Below are positions 7,426 to 17,394 of a stretch of DNA of 64,000 nt, piece after piece (position 1 is the first letter of the stretch; each line of letters begins with the position of its first letter). Under the pieces are notes generated by a model. That model had not been told where the DNA came from. It was given only the letters and a program-made list of their open reading frames with translations, and made no database searches. The position numbers and the translations under genes were made by a program. Where the stretch lies: positions 1,612,001 through 1,676,000 of the forward strand of contig NZ_JAUSXQ010000001.1 of the NCBI RefSeq assembly GCF_030816115.1. Reading direction: 5' to 3'. Source of the DNA: Chryseobacterium sp. W4I1 (lineage in GTDB: Bacteria; Bacteroidota; Bacteroidia; Flavobacteriales; Weeksellaceae).

Positions 7426-9837
7426 CTACTCGTATTTCAGATATTTTACAAGATCCACTTTGGTTGCTTTATAGGCTTTGATACTCACCACTGCAAAAGT
7501 CAGCAGAAGTAAAATCACAAGACTCAGGATGAATGGTAAGACCGGCATCTCAATCCTGTAGGCAAAATCTTTTAGCCATTCGTTCATCAGATAATAACTG
7601 ATTGGAATACTGATAATAACTGCAACCAGAGTAATCCAGAGGAATTGTTTCGTCAATCCGGCAATCAGAACTCCATCGGATGCTCCAAGTGTTTTTCTGA
7701 TGGCAACATCTTTAAGTTTCTGCTCGATCATTAGGGATGACAAGGCAAATAATCCTAATAAAGCCACCATTAAAACCATAGCATTCAGAATAGTGAAAAG
7801 AGTCTGCTGCTTCTGATATTTTTCGAAGGTCTTGGCAAATTTCTGATCAAGGAAATAATAATCGAAAGGGTAGCCCTGTTCTATTTTGCTTTGCCAGTAC
7901 GTTTTGATTCTTTTTACAGTTCCATCGATATCATCAGGTTTTATTTTCAACTGGATATTATAAACATTGAATCTTTTCCACTCCGTTTCTCTGTAATGGA
8001 AAAACGCAATTGGTTCTATTTCTGTTTTCAGGTTTCTGATATTGAAATCCTTCACGATACCTACAATATTATATTTCTTGTTATCAAATCCGGGACGAAC
8101 TGCATTTTTCAAAGCTTCATTATCGTTCCATCCGAATTTTCTTACAAAAGCTTCGTTGACCATAATATTATTAATAGTGTCTGATGAAAGATTCGGATCC
8201 AGCCAGCGTCCGGTTTTCAATTTTACATTGATGAATTTGAGGTAATTATAATCCATAGATCCGTGTTGTGCCTGGATACTTTTGTTCATGAAATCTACAT
8301 TGGAACTGCTTGATCTGCCATTCCCGGGAACTGCTTCTCCATAAGAAATATCGGCGACGCCTTCTATTTTACTCATTTCGGTTTTAAGGCGTTCATATTT
8401 CTGCCATGGTTTATCATTACTTTCATTGAAGTTAATCATCATGATCTGTTTTCCACTGTAGCCCAGATCTTTATCCATCATGTGTTTTACCTGCTGATTC
8501 ACAATCAATCCGCCAATGATGAAGAATGAGGAAATGACTAATTGTAAGGTCAGAATTCCGTTTCTCAGCCATACGCCGTGTCTGCTTCTGGCAAAATTTC
8601 CTTTCAGCGTTTCTATGGCTTTGAAATTGGATAGGTACATGGCAGGAATCAATCCTGAAATTAACGTTACGATCATGACCATCACAAAAGAGTAGAAGTA
8701 AATATGCCAGTCGTTCATCTTCATTTCTTTGTCATAAAACTTGTTGAAACTTGGTAAAAGAAGCTCTGTCAAAGCCAGCGACAGTAAATAGGAAGCCATA
8801 CAAATTATAAATGTTTCCAGTAAAAACTGAAGAATAAGATTGGATTTTGTACTGCCAATGGCTTTCCTTACTCCAATTTCTTTTGCCCGTTGAGAAGCCT
8901 GCGCCGTTTTTAAATTGATGAAGTTAATAGCTGATAGCACTACAATTAAAACCGAAAGCGTAAACAGGATAATTAGTGTTTTGAAATCAGGATTTCCGAA
9001 CCAGGATGCCTTTGCATACAATTTTATTTCATCCAGAGGCGTCAGTACACTGTTCGTTGGACCATACAGATCAAGATATTGCTGGATGGTCATTCCTGAC
9101 GAATCCTTATCCAGACTGGCGCGGTATTTATAGATATCTATGAATTTTTGCTCTACAACAGCAGGATCTGTTCCTTTCTTAAGCATGAAAAGACCGCCAT
9201 AATTGAAATTCCCCCAGTTATTTTCGTCACTTTTAATCTGTTCCACAGGATTAATGATGAATTCCGGCTTTATCTGACTGTTTTCTTTTGGTAATTCATA
9301 CACCGCAGTCACCACATAATTTTTTTTGTCAAATTTTACACTTTCTCCGGCAACATTGGTTTTGCCAAAAAGGTTTTTGGCAGCAGTAGTGGAAAGTGCA
9401 ATGACACCTTCACCTTTCAGAGCATTCTTATAGCTTCCAGAAACGAGCTTGAACGGAAAGAAATTGAAAAACTGTTCGGAAGATGTCATTCCATCTTTTT
9501 GGTAGACCGTTTTATTTTTCGTGGTCATCTTTAGCCCTATTCCGGAACCATTGAACAAAACATAGTCCTGAACGCCGGGAATTACTTCCTTCGCGCGTTT
9601 TGCCATCGGAATTGAAATGTTATTTCCATACGAGTTTTCTCTCTTGTGATACGTTTGGAAATAATAGATATTGTCCTTTTTCGGGTTCCATTTTTCGTAG
9701 GATTCTTCATCATTCCAGTGCATGAGAATGAGCATAAATCCGGTAAGTCCTACCGTCAGTCCAAACAAATTAATGATGGTGGACAGCCAGTTCTTTTTAT
9801 AATTAATGAAGGCAATTCTAAGCCAGTTTTTTAACAT
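7426..9837 (-). CDS. ABC transporter permease, FtsX/MacB type (second copy)
   Basis: 803 residues. The N-terminal cytoplasmic stretch MLKNWLRIAFINYKKNW leads into TM1, then a MacB-type periplasmic core domain (about residues 45-260), three more TM segments of a first FtsX domain (about 285-430), a second periplasmic domain, and a second FtsX domain with the conserved ALSSLMIEQKLKDVAIRKTL segment near residue 690. This double-FtsX layout is typical of Bacteroidota permeases and differs from 4-TM MacB. It has exactly the same length as the neighbouring permease and aligns with it end to end, so the two are tandem duplicates that may form a heterodimer with the shared ATPase. Export of a toxic compound or lipid-like substrate is likely; the substrate is unknown. 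Confidence 0.93.
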   Translation of the reverse strand: MLKNWLRIAFINYKKNWLSTIINLFGLTVGLTGFMLILMHWNDEESYEKWNPKKDNIYYFQTYHKRENSYGNNISIPMAKRAKEVIPGVQDYVLFNGSGIGLKMTTKNKTVYQKDGMTSSEQFFNFFPFKLVSGSYKNALKGEGVIALSTTAAKNLFGKTNVAGESVKFDKKNYVVTAVYELPKENSQIKPEFIINPVEQIKSDENNWGNFNYGGLFMLKKGTDPAVVEQKFIDIYKYRASLDKDSSGMTIQQYLDLYGPTNSVLTPLDEIKLYAKASWFGNPDFKTLIILFTLSVLIVVLSAINFINLKTAQASQRAKEIGVRKAIGSTKSNLILQFLLETFIICMASYLLSLALTELLLPSFNKFYDKEMKMNDWHIYFYSFVMVMIVTLISGLIPAMYLSNFKAIETLKGNFARSRHGVWLRNGILTLQLVISSFFIIGGLIVNQQVKHMMDKDLGYSGKQIMMINFNESNDKPWQKYERLKTEMSKIEGVADISYGEAVPGNGRSSSSNVDFMNKSIQAQHGSMDYNYLKFINVKLKTGRWLDPNLSSDTINNIMVNEAFVRKFGWNDNEALKNAVRPGFDNKKYNIVGIVKDFNIRNLKTEIEPIAFFHYRETEWKRFNVYNIQLKIKPDDIDGTVKRIKTYWQSKIEQGYPFDYYFLDQKFAKTFEKYQKQQTLFTILNAMVLMVALLGLFALSSLMIEQKLKDVAIRKTLGASDGVLIAGLTKQFLWITLVAVIISIPISYYLMNEWLKDFAYRIEMPVLPFILSLVILLLLTFAVVSIKAYKATKVDLVKYLKYE

Positions 9838-9925
9838 AATGGTTATTGTTTGATTGTTAATATGGATAAGTCTGCATTGTAGAAATTTTGTTGTAAACTA
9901 AATCACACAAATGAAAAACTACTCA

Positions 9926-12337
9926 TTACTCATATTTTAGATATTGAATAAGACTTACTTTAGTTGCCTGATAAGCTTTGATACTCACTACAGAGAACGT
10001 CAGTATAAGCAGCAGTAAAAGACTCAGAACAAATGGCAGCACAGGCATATCTATCCGGTAAGCGAAATCCTTCAACCATTCGTTCATCAGGTAATAGCTG
10101 ATGGGCATACTGATGAAAACTGCAATAGAGGTAATCCATAGGAATTGTTTTGTCAATCCGGCAATCAAAGCTCCGTCTGAAGCTCCAAGTGTTTTTCTAA
10201 TGGCAACATCTTTAAGCTTTTGTTCAATCATCAGTGAGGATAAGGCAAATAATCCCAGTAATGCTACGATCAGAACCATTGCATTCAAAATGGTAAATAA
10301 GGTCTGTTGCTTCTCATACACTTCAAATGTTTCTGCAAATTTTTTATTAATGAAATAATAATTGACTGGATAACCCTGTTCTACAGTATTTTGCCAGTAA
10401 CTCTTCAGTTTTGTTATGGTTCCGCTGATATCATCACCTTTTATTTTCAGTTGAATATTATTCAGGCGAAAGCGTTTCCATTCCGTTTCTTTATAGTGGA
10501 AAAATATAACAGGTTCCACCTTATCTTTCAGGTTTCTGATATTAAAATCTTTTACAATACCTATAATGTGATAAGGCTTTAAATCAAATCTTGGTTTGAT
10601 CTCCTTTTTTAACGCTTCCTCATTCGTCCAGCCGAATTTTCTCACAAAAGCTTCATTCACCAAAGTATTATTAATGGTATCAGAAGAAAGTTTAGGATCC
10701 AGCCCGCGGCCCGCGGCAAGCTTTATTTCGCTGAACTGAAGAAAATTATAGTCCATGCTTCCCTGTAAAACAATGTTGCTTTGGTCCATGTAATCTACAC
10801 TGGAATAATCATAGTTATCAGTTCCCGGGAACGTTTCTCCGAAAGAAACTTCTGTGACACCCGGAATTTTTGCGAGCTCTGTTTTCAGCCTTTCATATTT
10901 TAGCCAAGGCTTGGCTGTATTTTCATTAAACCTGATCACAAGCGTCTGCGCTCCATTGAATCCCAGATCTTTGTTCATCATATGTTTTATCTGGGCATTC
11001 ACTACCAGTCCGCCAATAATAAAGAATGAAGAAATAACCAATTGTAAAGTCAAAATCCCGTTTCTGAGCCAAATCCCGTGTCTGCTTCTTGCAAAATTTC
11101 CTTTGAGTGTATCAATTGCTTTGAAATTAGATAGATAAAAAGCGGGAATCAATCCGGAAATTAAGGTCACTACAAGCGCCATCGTGAATGAATAAAAATA
11201 GACATGCCAGTCATCCATCTTCATCTCTTTCCCATAAAACTTATTCAAACTTGGCAAAAGAAGCTCTGTTAAAGCCAATGATAACAAATAAGAGGCAAAG
11301 CAAAGAATAAAAGCTTCCATCAGAAACTGTAAAACCAGATGAGTTTTGGTACTTCCAATTGCTTTTCTTACCCCAATTTCTTTTGCTCTCTGGGATGCCT
11401 GCGCCGTTTTTAAATTGATGAAATTAATGGCTGATAAAACGACCAGTAAAACAGATAATGTAAATAAGATCATCAATGTTTTGAAATCTGTACCTCCGAA
11501 CCAGGTTGCTTTTGCGTGTAATTTCATCTTATCAATTGGCGTTAATAAAGACGATGTCGGACCATAAGTAGTGAAGAATTGTTGAGGGGTCATTCCTGCA
11601 TAATTAGAATCTCTCTTGGCACGCATCATGAGAATATCCACGAATTTTTTCTCAAAAGCCCTGGGATCTGCATCTTTTTTAAGCATAAAGAATCCTGCAT
11701 AATTGAAATTGCCCCAGTTGTTTTTATCGTTTTGCAGAAGTTCCGTCATATTCCTTATAAAATCAGGTTTTATCTGGGTATTTCCTTTCGGTAATTCATA
11801 AACTGCCGTTATTGCAAAATCTTTATTGTCAAATTTTAAAGTCTCGCCGGTAACATCTGTTTTTCCAAATAATTTTATTGCTGCCTGAGAGGATATCGCA
11901 ATACTGTTATTGTTTTTTAAAGCATCTTTATAGCTTCCCGAAACTAATTTGAAAGGAAAAAAACTGAAAAAATTATCAGTAACCATCGCACCGTTTTCTA
12001 TGTAGGCATTGTTGGTTTTAGTGGCCATTTTATAGGCAGATCCCGTATTCGTCATCAATACATAATCCTGAACTTCCGGGATACGTTTTGCTGCATTATC
12101 TGCCAGCGGATAGGAAGTGGAAGATCCATAAGAATTATCTTTTTTTAAATAAGTCTGAAAGAAATAGATCTGATCTTTCTTAGGATTCCATTTTTCAAAG
12201 GATTCTTCATCATTCCAATGCATCAGAATGAGTATAAATCCTGTTAGTCCTATTATTAATCCAAAGAGATTGATAATGGTGGACAGCCAGTTCTTCTTAT
12301 AATTGATAAAGGCAATTTTCAGCCAGTTGTGTAACAT
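9926..12337 (-). CDS. ABC transporter permease, FtsX/MacB type (first copy)
   Basis: 803 residues with the same order of parts as its downstream neighbour: TM1 after MLHNWLKIAFINYKKNW, a MacB-type periplasmic domain, a first FtsX domain (AQASQRAKEIGVRKAIGSTK near 310), a second periplasmic domain and a C-terminal FtsX domain (IEQKLKDVAIRKTLGASDG near 690). The two permeases are most alike in the membrane and cytoplasmic parts and most different in the periplasmic domains, as expected if they keep the same ATPase and adaptor but see different faces of the substrate. It lies 86 bases after the ATPase gene. Confidence 0.93.
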   Translation of the reverse strand: MLHNWLKIAFINYKKNWLSTIINLFGLIIGLTGFILILMHWNDEESFEKWNPKKDQIYFFQTYLKKDNSYGSSTSYPLADNAAKRIPEVQDYVLMTNTGSAYKMATKTNNAYIENGAMVTDNFFSFFPFKLVSGSYKDALKNNNSIAISSQAAIKLFGKTDVTGETLKFDNKDFAITAVYELPKGNTQIKPDFIRNMTELLQNDKNNWGNFNYAGFFMLKKDADPRAFEKKFVDILMMRAKRDSNYAGMTPQQFFTTYGPTSSLLTPIDKMKLHAKATWFGGTDFKTLMILFTLSVLLVVLSAINFINLKTAQASQRAKEIGVRKAIGSTKTHLVLQFLMEAFILCFASYLLSLALTELLLPSLNKFYGKEMKMDDWHVYFYSFTMALVVTLISGLIPAFYLSNFKAIDTLKGNFARSRHGIWLRNGILTLQLVISSFFIIGGLVVNAQIKHMMNKDLGFNGAQTLVIRFNENTAKPWLKYERLKTELAKIPGVTEVSFGETFPGTDNYDYSSVDYMDQSNIVLQGSMDYNFLQFSEIKLAAGRGLDPKLSSDTINNTLVNEAFVRKFGWTNEEALKKEIKPRFDLKPYHIIGIVKDFNIRNLKDKVEPVIFFHYKETEWKRFRLNNIQLKIKGDDISGTITKLKSYWQNTVEQGYPVNYYFINKKFAETFEVYEKQQTLFTILNAMVLIVALLGLFALSSLMIEQKLKDVAIRKTLGASDGALIAGLTKQFLWITSIAVFISMPISYYLMNEWLKDFAYRIDMPVLPFVLSLLLLLILTFSVVSIKAYQATKVSLIQYLKYE

Positions 12338-12423
12338 ATTTTATTTTTTTTCTTTTTGTGGATGAATGCAGGATGCCGGAATTTTTATTTAGCATCCTGT
12401 ATCAGACATCCGTCATCTAACAA

Positions 12424-13146
12424 TTATTGGAAGTTCTTGATATCTGCTTTCTCAAAAACATCTTTCCTCTGAGAGGAATGCTCTTCCGAGAAGATCTCAC
12501 CGTCTTTCATATTCACAATTTTTGAGGCATAGCCGGCATCATAGGAAGAGTGTGTTACCATTGCGATGGTAGATCCTTCTCTGTGCAGTTCTGCCAAAAG
12601 ATTCATCACTTCGTTTCCATTCGAGCTGTCCAGGTTTCCTGTAGGTTCGTCAGCAAGGATCAGTTTTGGTTTAGTAACCAAAGCTCTGGCAACAGCGGCC
12701 CTTTGCTGCTGACCGCCCGAAAGTTGTTGCGGATAATGTTTTGCTCTGTGGGCAATATTGATTTTCTCCATAATTTCTTCCACCCGTTTTTTTCTTTCAG
12801 AAGAAGAAATACCATTGTAAATTAAGGGAAGTTCTATATTTTCATAAACTGTGAGTTCATCGATCAGATTGAAATTCTGGAAAATAAAGCCGATATTCTT
12901 TTTTCGGATATCTGATTTTTTCTTTTCCGAAATGCCTATCGTTTCTGTAGTTTCAAACTGATAGGAACCCGAAGAGGCACTGTCCAGCAATCCTAAAATA
13001 TTAAGGAAAGTAGATTTTCCGCAGCCTGAAGGTCCCATTATGGCAACAAATTCGCCTTCTTTGATGCTTAAGCTTACATTGTTCAGCGCATTGGTTTGCA
13101 CATCTTCTGTTTTATATACTTTGGAAAGATTTTGAATATTGATCAT
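12424..13146 (-). CDS. ABC transporter ATP-binding protein, MacB/LolD type
   Basis: 240 residues with all ABC motifs: Walker A GPSGCGKST (38-46), Q-loop around FIFQNFNL (88-94), signature LSGGQQQR (142-149), Walker B LILADEP (162-168) and the switch His199 in MVTHSS. The long insertion before the Q-loop and the NLDSSNGNEVMNLL segment are typical of the LolD/MacB/FtsE branch, which powers FtsX-type permeases by mechanotransmission instead of moving solute through the membrane. It must energise the two permeases encoded next. A (TAT)n tract lies 45 bases upstream of its start. Confidence 0.95.
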   Translation of the reverse strand: MINIQNLSKVYKTEDVQTNALNNVSLSIKEGEFVAIMGPSGCGKSTFLNILGLLDSASSGSYQFETTETIGISEKKKSDIRKKNIGFIFQNFNLIDELTVYENIELPLIYNGISSSERKKRVEEIMEKINIAHRAKHYPQQLSGGQQQRAAVARALVTKPKLILADEPTGNLDSSNGNEVMNLLAELHREGSTIAMVTHSSYDAGYASKIVNMKDGEIFSEEHSSQRKDVFEKADIKNFQ

Positions 13147-13190
13147 TGTTTAGTTTATTTAAAATTATAATTTGGAAATTAATTTAAAGC

Positions 13191-13234
<44 letters not shown>

Positions 13235-13261
13235 TTAGTCTAATTTAAGATAGTCTGGATA

Positions 13262-14503
13262 TTATTTCTTTATATCAAGTATTTCATATTTTTTGAATTC
13301 AGTATAATCTGATGTAATTACGGTCTCACCTTGCTTAAGCCCGGAAACCACTTCGTAAAACATTGGGTTTTCTCTTCCGAGACTGATGTTTCTTTTCACT
13401 GCTTTGTCTCCTTTTAATACAAAGATCCATTTTCCGTTTGTGTCTTTGTAGAAGTTTCCTTTCGGGATCATCATGCTTTGGGTGTCTGCCGATAGCTTTA
13501 ATTTTACTCCGAATGTCATTCCTATCTTAAGGTTTTCCGGTTTTACATCACTGAAATTCAGCTCTACAGAAAACTGACCGTCTTTCACTTCCGGAAGAAT
13601 TTTGGTGATGATTACATTGTATTCTTTTCCGTTGCTGTCCAGGCTTCCTTTAATTCCGTTCTGAAGCTTGTTGATATAATATTCATCCACTTTGGCAATT
13701 AGTTTATAACCGCCCATCAGGTCTACTTTTCCGATGCTTTCACTTGTCGTTAGATTTTGTCCCAGCGAAATATTAAAAGAAGATAACCTGCCTGAAACCG
13801 GTGACATGATAAGGAAATTATTTTTGTTGGAACGAAGGATATTCAGACTTTTTTCCATTTGCCCGATGGAATTATTGATGGCTGTCAGCTGGGAATTTCG
13901 GGATACTTTTTCACTGGAAGAACCTTTCTCCACGATCTTTTTACGATCTTTCTGGTAATTGAGATTCTGCAGGGCAATATCATAATCCGTTTTCTTTCCG
14001 ATCTCAGCTTCATAAAGTCTTTTCTGAAGATTGAAAGACTGCAGCGCCGTGTTATAATCATTCTGAGACTGCAATACTTCTTTATCCTGATTGAATTCCT
14101 GGTTTTTAAGTTCCAGAAGTGAACTTCTCATCTGGCTGATCTGCTGCATAATCCCGGTCTCCTGATTAAGATAATTGAATTCCGTATTCGGATTGTAAAC
14201 TCTTGCGATCGGCTGTCCTTTGGTTAGCATTTGCCCATCTTCAGCAAAAATTTCCTTTACGGCACCACCTTCCAGAACGTTGATGAGCGAAGAATTCAGA
14301 GATTGTGTTTGTGCAGTAACCATCAGCATATCTTCAAATTTCCCTTTGGTAACTTCATCCACCTGAACATCTTCCAGTTTTATATTATATGTTTTTTTCT
14401 GATTGAGGAAATACCATCCAAAAACTGAAACTGCCAAAGCAGAAGCAGCAATAATCAATATAAATTTTAATTTAGACTTCTTTTTTACTATTTTCGTATC
14501 CAT
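13262..14503 (-). CDS. HlyD family periplasmic adaptor of the ABC efflux operon
   Basis: 413 residues. A single N-terminal TM anchor (about residues 13-32) is followed by a lipoyl-like half motif (LEGGAVKEIFAEDGQMLTKG near 77-96), a long alpha-helical hairpin of coiled-coil character (about 115-225), the second lipoyl half (LIMSPVSGRLSSFNISLGQN near 232-252), a beta-barrel domain and a membrane-proximal domain near the C-terminus (GLKQGETVITSDYTEF). This is the membrane-fusion protein that joins inner-membrane ABC permeases to the TolC channel. It is the first gene of the operon and lies directly behind the sigma-54 promoter. Confidence 0.94.
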   Translation of the reverse strand: MDTKIVKKKSKLKFILIIAASALAVSVFGWYFLNQKKTYNIKLEDVQVDEVTKGKFEDMLMVTAQTQSLNSSLINVLEGGAVKEIFAEDGQMLTKGQPIARVYNPNTEFNYLNQETGIMQQISQMRSSLLELKNQEFNQDKEVLQSQNDYNTALQSFNLQKRLYEAEIGKKTDYDIALQNLNYQKDRKKIVEKGSSSEKVSRNSQLTAINNSIGQMEKSLNILRSNKNNFLIMSPVSGRLSSFNISLGQNLTTSESIGKVDLMGGYKLIAKVDEYYINKLQNGIKGSLDSNGKEYNVIITKILPEVKDGQFSVELNFSDVKPENLKIGMTFGVKLKLSADTQSMMIPKGNFYKDTNGKWIFVLKGDKAVKRNISLGRENPMFYEVVSGLKQGETVITSDYTEFKKYEILDIKK

Positions 14504-14537
14504 ATTTAAGATAACTTATTTACTTACAGAATGTTAC

Positions 14538-14552
14538 GCAATACAAGTGCCA
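14538..14552 (-). promoter_or_regulatory. Sigma-54 (RpoN) promoter of the ABC efflux operon
   Basis: Read on the minus strand the sequence is TGGCACTTGTATTGC, which fits TGGCAC-N5-TTGC exactly, with the invariant GG and GC spaced correctly (10 bases between). It ends 35 bases upstream of the HlyD start. The divergent gene encodes a sigma-54-dependent NtrC-type activator, which strengthens the call. Confidence 0.85.
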
Positions 14553-14625
14553 GTAATTTATAAGAATGTAAGTCTCTGAAAATGTGATTAAATATAATTT
14601 TATTAATTTTAAAACTGTTCATTAT

Positions 14626-14652
14626 CGGACACTTTTTGTGCGGAAACGGACA
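14626..14652. promoter_or_regulatory. Candidate upstream activator site for the NtrC-type regulator
   Basis: CGGACA occurs at 14626-14631 and again at 14647-14652, exactly 21 bases (two helical turns) apart, with CACTTTTTGTG between them. The pair is about 75-110 bases upstream of the sigma-54 promoter, the usual place for enhancer-binding protein sites. Binding is inferred. Confidence 0.5.
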
Positions 14653-14708
14653 ATAGCAGGCAATGTATACCATAAGATATACAAAGTCCAAGATAGAAAT
14701 TCAAGTTT

Positions 14709-16053
14709 ATGCGAAAAAAAGAAGCTCATATTTTAATTGTTGATGACGACGAAGATATTTTATTTTCGGCAAGAGTCTGGCTGAAAAAATTTTTTACGGA
14801 GGTGAATTGCCTCAGTCAGCCAAAAAGCATTCTTAAATTTATGTCGGAACAGCAGGTTGATGCCGTTCTCCTGGATATGAATTTTCGCAAAGGTTTTGAA
14901 AATGGACAGGACGGATTGTACTGGATGCAAGAAATTAAAACTCTGGAACCGGAACTTCCGATTATTTTGATGACAGCTTACGGGGAGGTGGAGCTGGCGG
15001 TGGAAGCTCTGAAAAAAGGTGCTTCAGATTTTATTTTGAAGCCCTGGAATAATGAGAAGTTATACGCTTCTGTAAGTCTTGCAGTTGATATTTCAAGAAA
15101 AAATAAGAAGCTGAACCAATGGGAAAATGTAAGTGTAAAAACCAATCAATATAAGCTAGAAACACAGTCTTTTGCGATGCAGGAGGTGATGGATCAGATC
15201 CGAAAGGTTGCTGCAACAGATGCCAATGTTCTGCTTTTAGGAGAAAACGGGACAGGGAAATATGTTTTGGCAGAGCATATCCACGAATTATCGGAAAGAA
15301 AAAACCAGCCTTTTGTGCACATTGATCTGGGAAGTCTGTCTGAGAATCTTTTTGAATCTGAATTGTTTGGGTATAAAAAAGGGGCTTTTACAGATGCTCA
15401 TCAGGATTATTCAGGAAAGATTGAAAATGCCCAGAATGGAACGGTTTTTCTTGATGAAATAGGAAACCTTCCGCTTCATCTGCAAACGAAATTATTAAGT
15501 CTTATTCAAAACAGAAACATTATCCAGACTAGGAGAGAGCAAGGAAAGATTATTGGATGTAAGGTTTATTTTCGCCACAAATGAAAACCTTAAAAAAGCG
15601 GTGTCAGAGAATCGTTTCCGAAAAGATCTCTATTATAGGATCAATACCGTTGAATTGCAGATTCCAAGCTTGAGAGACCGGCTGGAAGATATCCCGGCTC
15701 TCACCAATTATTTCCTGGAAAAATACAAGCAGAAATACCACAAACCGGAATTGGCTTTAAATGAAACGCTGACTAATGAACTGATCAATTACTCATGGCC
15801 GGGAAATATCCGGGAGCTCGATCATTGCATTGAGAGAAGTGTGATTCTTTCCAATGAAAAAAACTTGAAACTACTGATGCCACAAGATGAAGAATCGGAA
15901 AAGACAATCATTAATCTGAACATCGAGGAAATGGAAGAAATTCTGATTAAAAAAGCACTGAAAAAACATAGAGGAAATATTTCTTCGGCAGCTGAAGATC
16001 TGGGATTGTCAAGAGCAGCACTTTACAGAAGAATGGAAAAATTTGAATTGTAA
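14709..16053 (+). pseudogene. NtrC-type sigma-54-dependent response regulator, split by a frameshift
   Basis: The first frame (14709-15584) encodes a receiver domain with phospho-acceptor Asp56, Thr89 and Lys111, then the start of an AAA+ domain: Walker A GENGTGK (178-184), GAFTDA (225-230, the sigma-54 contact loop, usually GAFTGA), and Walker B VFLDEIGN. The second frame (15553-16053) resumes with DVRFIFATNENLKKA, the arginine-finger segment RFRKDLYYRI and a Fis-type helix-turn-helix (RGNISSAAEDLGLSRAALY). The break is a one-base shift near 15550, just before the conserved DVR-x-I-x-ATN strand. As written, the first product lacks the end of the AAA+ domain and the DNA-binding domain. It is divergent from the sigma-54-driven efflux operon and was presumably its activator. 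Confidence 0.9.
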
Positions 16054-17372
16054 ATGAATAAGCAACAACTTATATCACTGCTATTTATTCTGTTGGCTAC
16101 CATCAGTGGGATTTTTGCATGGGACTTTTTTTCGGAGAATAAGTGGATCAATTTCGTTCTGTTTACGATAATCAGTATTGGGTGTATTGTTCTGGCTCAG
16201 ATTTCAGCCCTATCATTCGTTCAGAAAAGCGAAAAAATATTGCTGGCTATTCAGAAAAAAGACTTTTCCCTTTTTCCGGAAACGGAAGATAATAACCTGG
16301 TGGATCATGCTGTGAAATTGTATTATCAAAGCAAAGAGGAACATCTTTCTTATTCTTCTTACAAACTTTTATATGAAGGAATTTTGAATCAATTGGAAAT
16401 TGGGCTGATGATCCTCTCTGAAACAGATAATAAATGGGAAGTATTTTATGTGAATCCGGTTTTTCTAGAAATACTGAAGATTCCGAAGTACAATTCCTGG
16501 GAACTTTATGAGTCTAAAATACCTGACTTTTATAAAATTATAGAACAGACGAATTACGAAAATTCTCAAGAATTTTTTGATATCTCAATCAATGAAAATG
16601 TAAGACAGTCGTTTTCTCTGAGAACAAAAAAAGTGGAAAACGTGAAGAACCGTTTCTGCATCATCAGCCTGGAATCTCTCCAGAAAATTATCGAGCAAAA
16701 GGAAAAACTTGCCTGGAACAACCTGATGAAAGTGATCTCCCATGAACTTCTGAATACGCTGACCCCCGTGAATAGCTTAATACAGAACCTGGAATATATT
16801 GCAAATCAGCAGGTTGTCGGAAAAGAAGATCAGCAGGAAATGAAAGAAAGCCTGACGGTCATCAATTCAAAATCTAAACAATTACTGAATTTTGTGGATG
16901 ATTACAGACAGGTGGCCGAACTGCCGAAGCCGGTTTTCAAAATTATTGCATTAAAGACTATAGTAGAATCTGCCCTTAATTTCCTGAAATCCGAATTTGA
17001 CAAAAGTAATATTACGGTCTCATTACTTCATTGGAAGATCAAAGAATTTTAGCCGATGAAAAAATGATCGAAAGATGTCTGATCAATCTTTATCTGAATG
17101 CAATTTATGCTGTTGCCGATAATTCCGAAAAGATCATTAAAACAGAGATTAAAACACTTAATAAGCGGATCATTCTAAGTGTGGAAGACAATGGAATGGG
17201 AATTCCAAATGAAATAAAAGACAAAATTTTCATTCCTTTTTTTACGACCAGAATCAGCGGATCAGGGATTGGCCTCACACTCAGCAAAAGTATCATTGAA
17301 GCGCACAAAGGTTATCTCACATACAAGCCGTTGGAAAAAGGCAGCCGTTTTGAAATCTGGTTTGTGGAGTAA
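16054..17372 (+). pseudogene. Sensor histidine kinase partner of the NtrC-type regulator, split by a frameshift
   Basis: It begins at the base after the regulator stop. The first frame (16054-17052) has two N-terminal TM helices, a PAS-like region (about residues 100-205) and the dimerisation/phospho-acceptor helix with H-box VISHELLNTLTPVNSL. The second frame (17031-17372) holds the rest of the ATPase domain: N-box NLYLNAIYAVAD, G1 box VEDNGMGIP and G2 box SGSGIGLTLSKSIIEAHKG. A one-base shift near 17020 separates them, so the kinase as written lacks its ATP-binding domain. With only two close TM helices it probably senses a membrane or cytoplasmic signal. Confidence 0.88.
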
Positions 17373-17394
17373 GATAAACAGGACGTTTTTTCTT

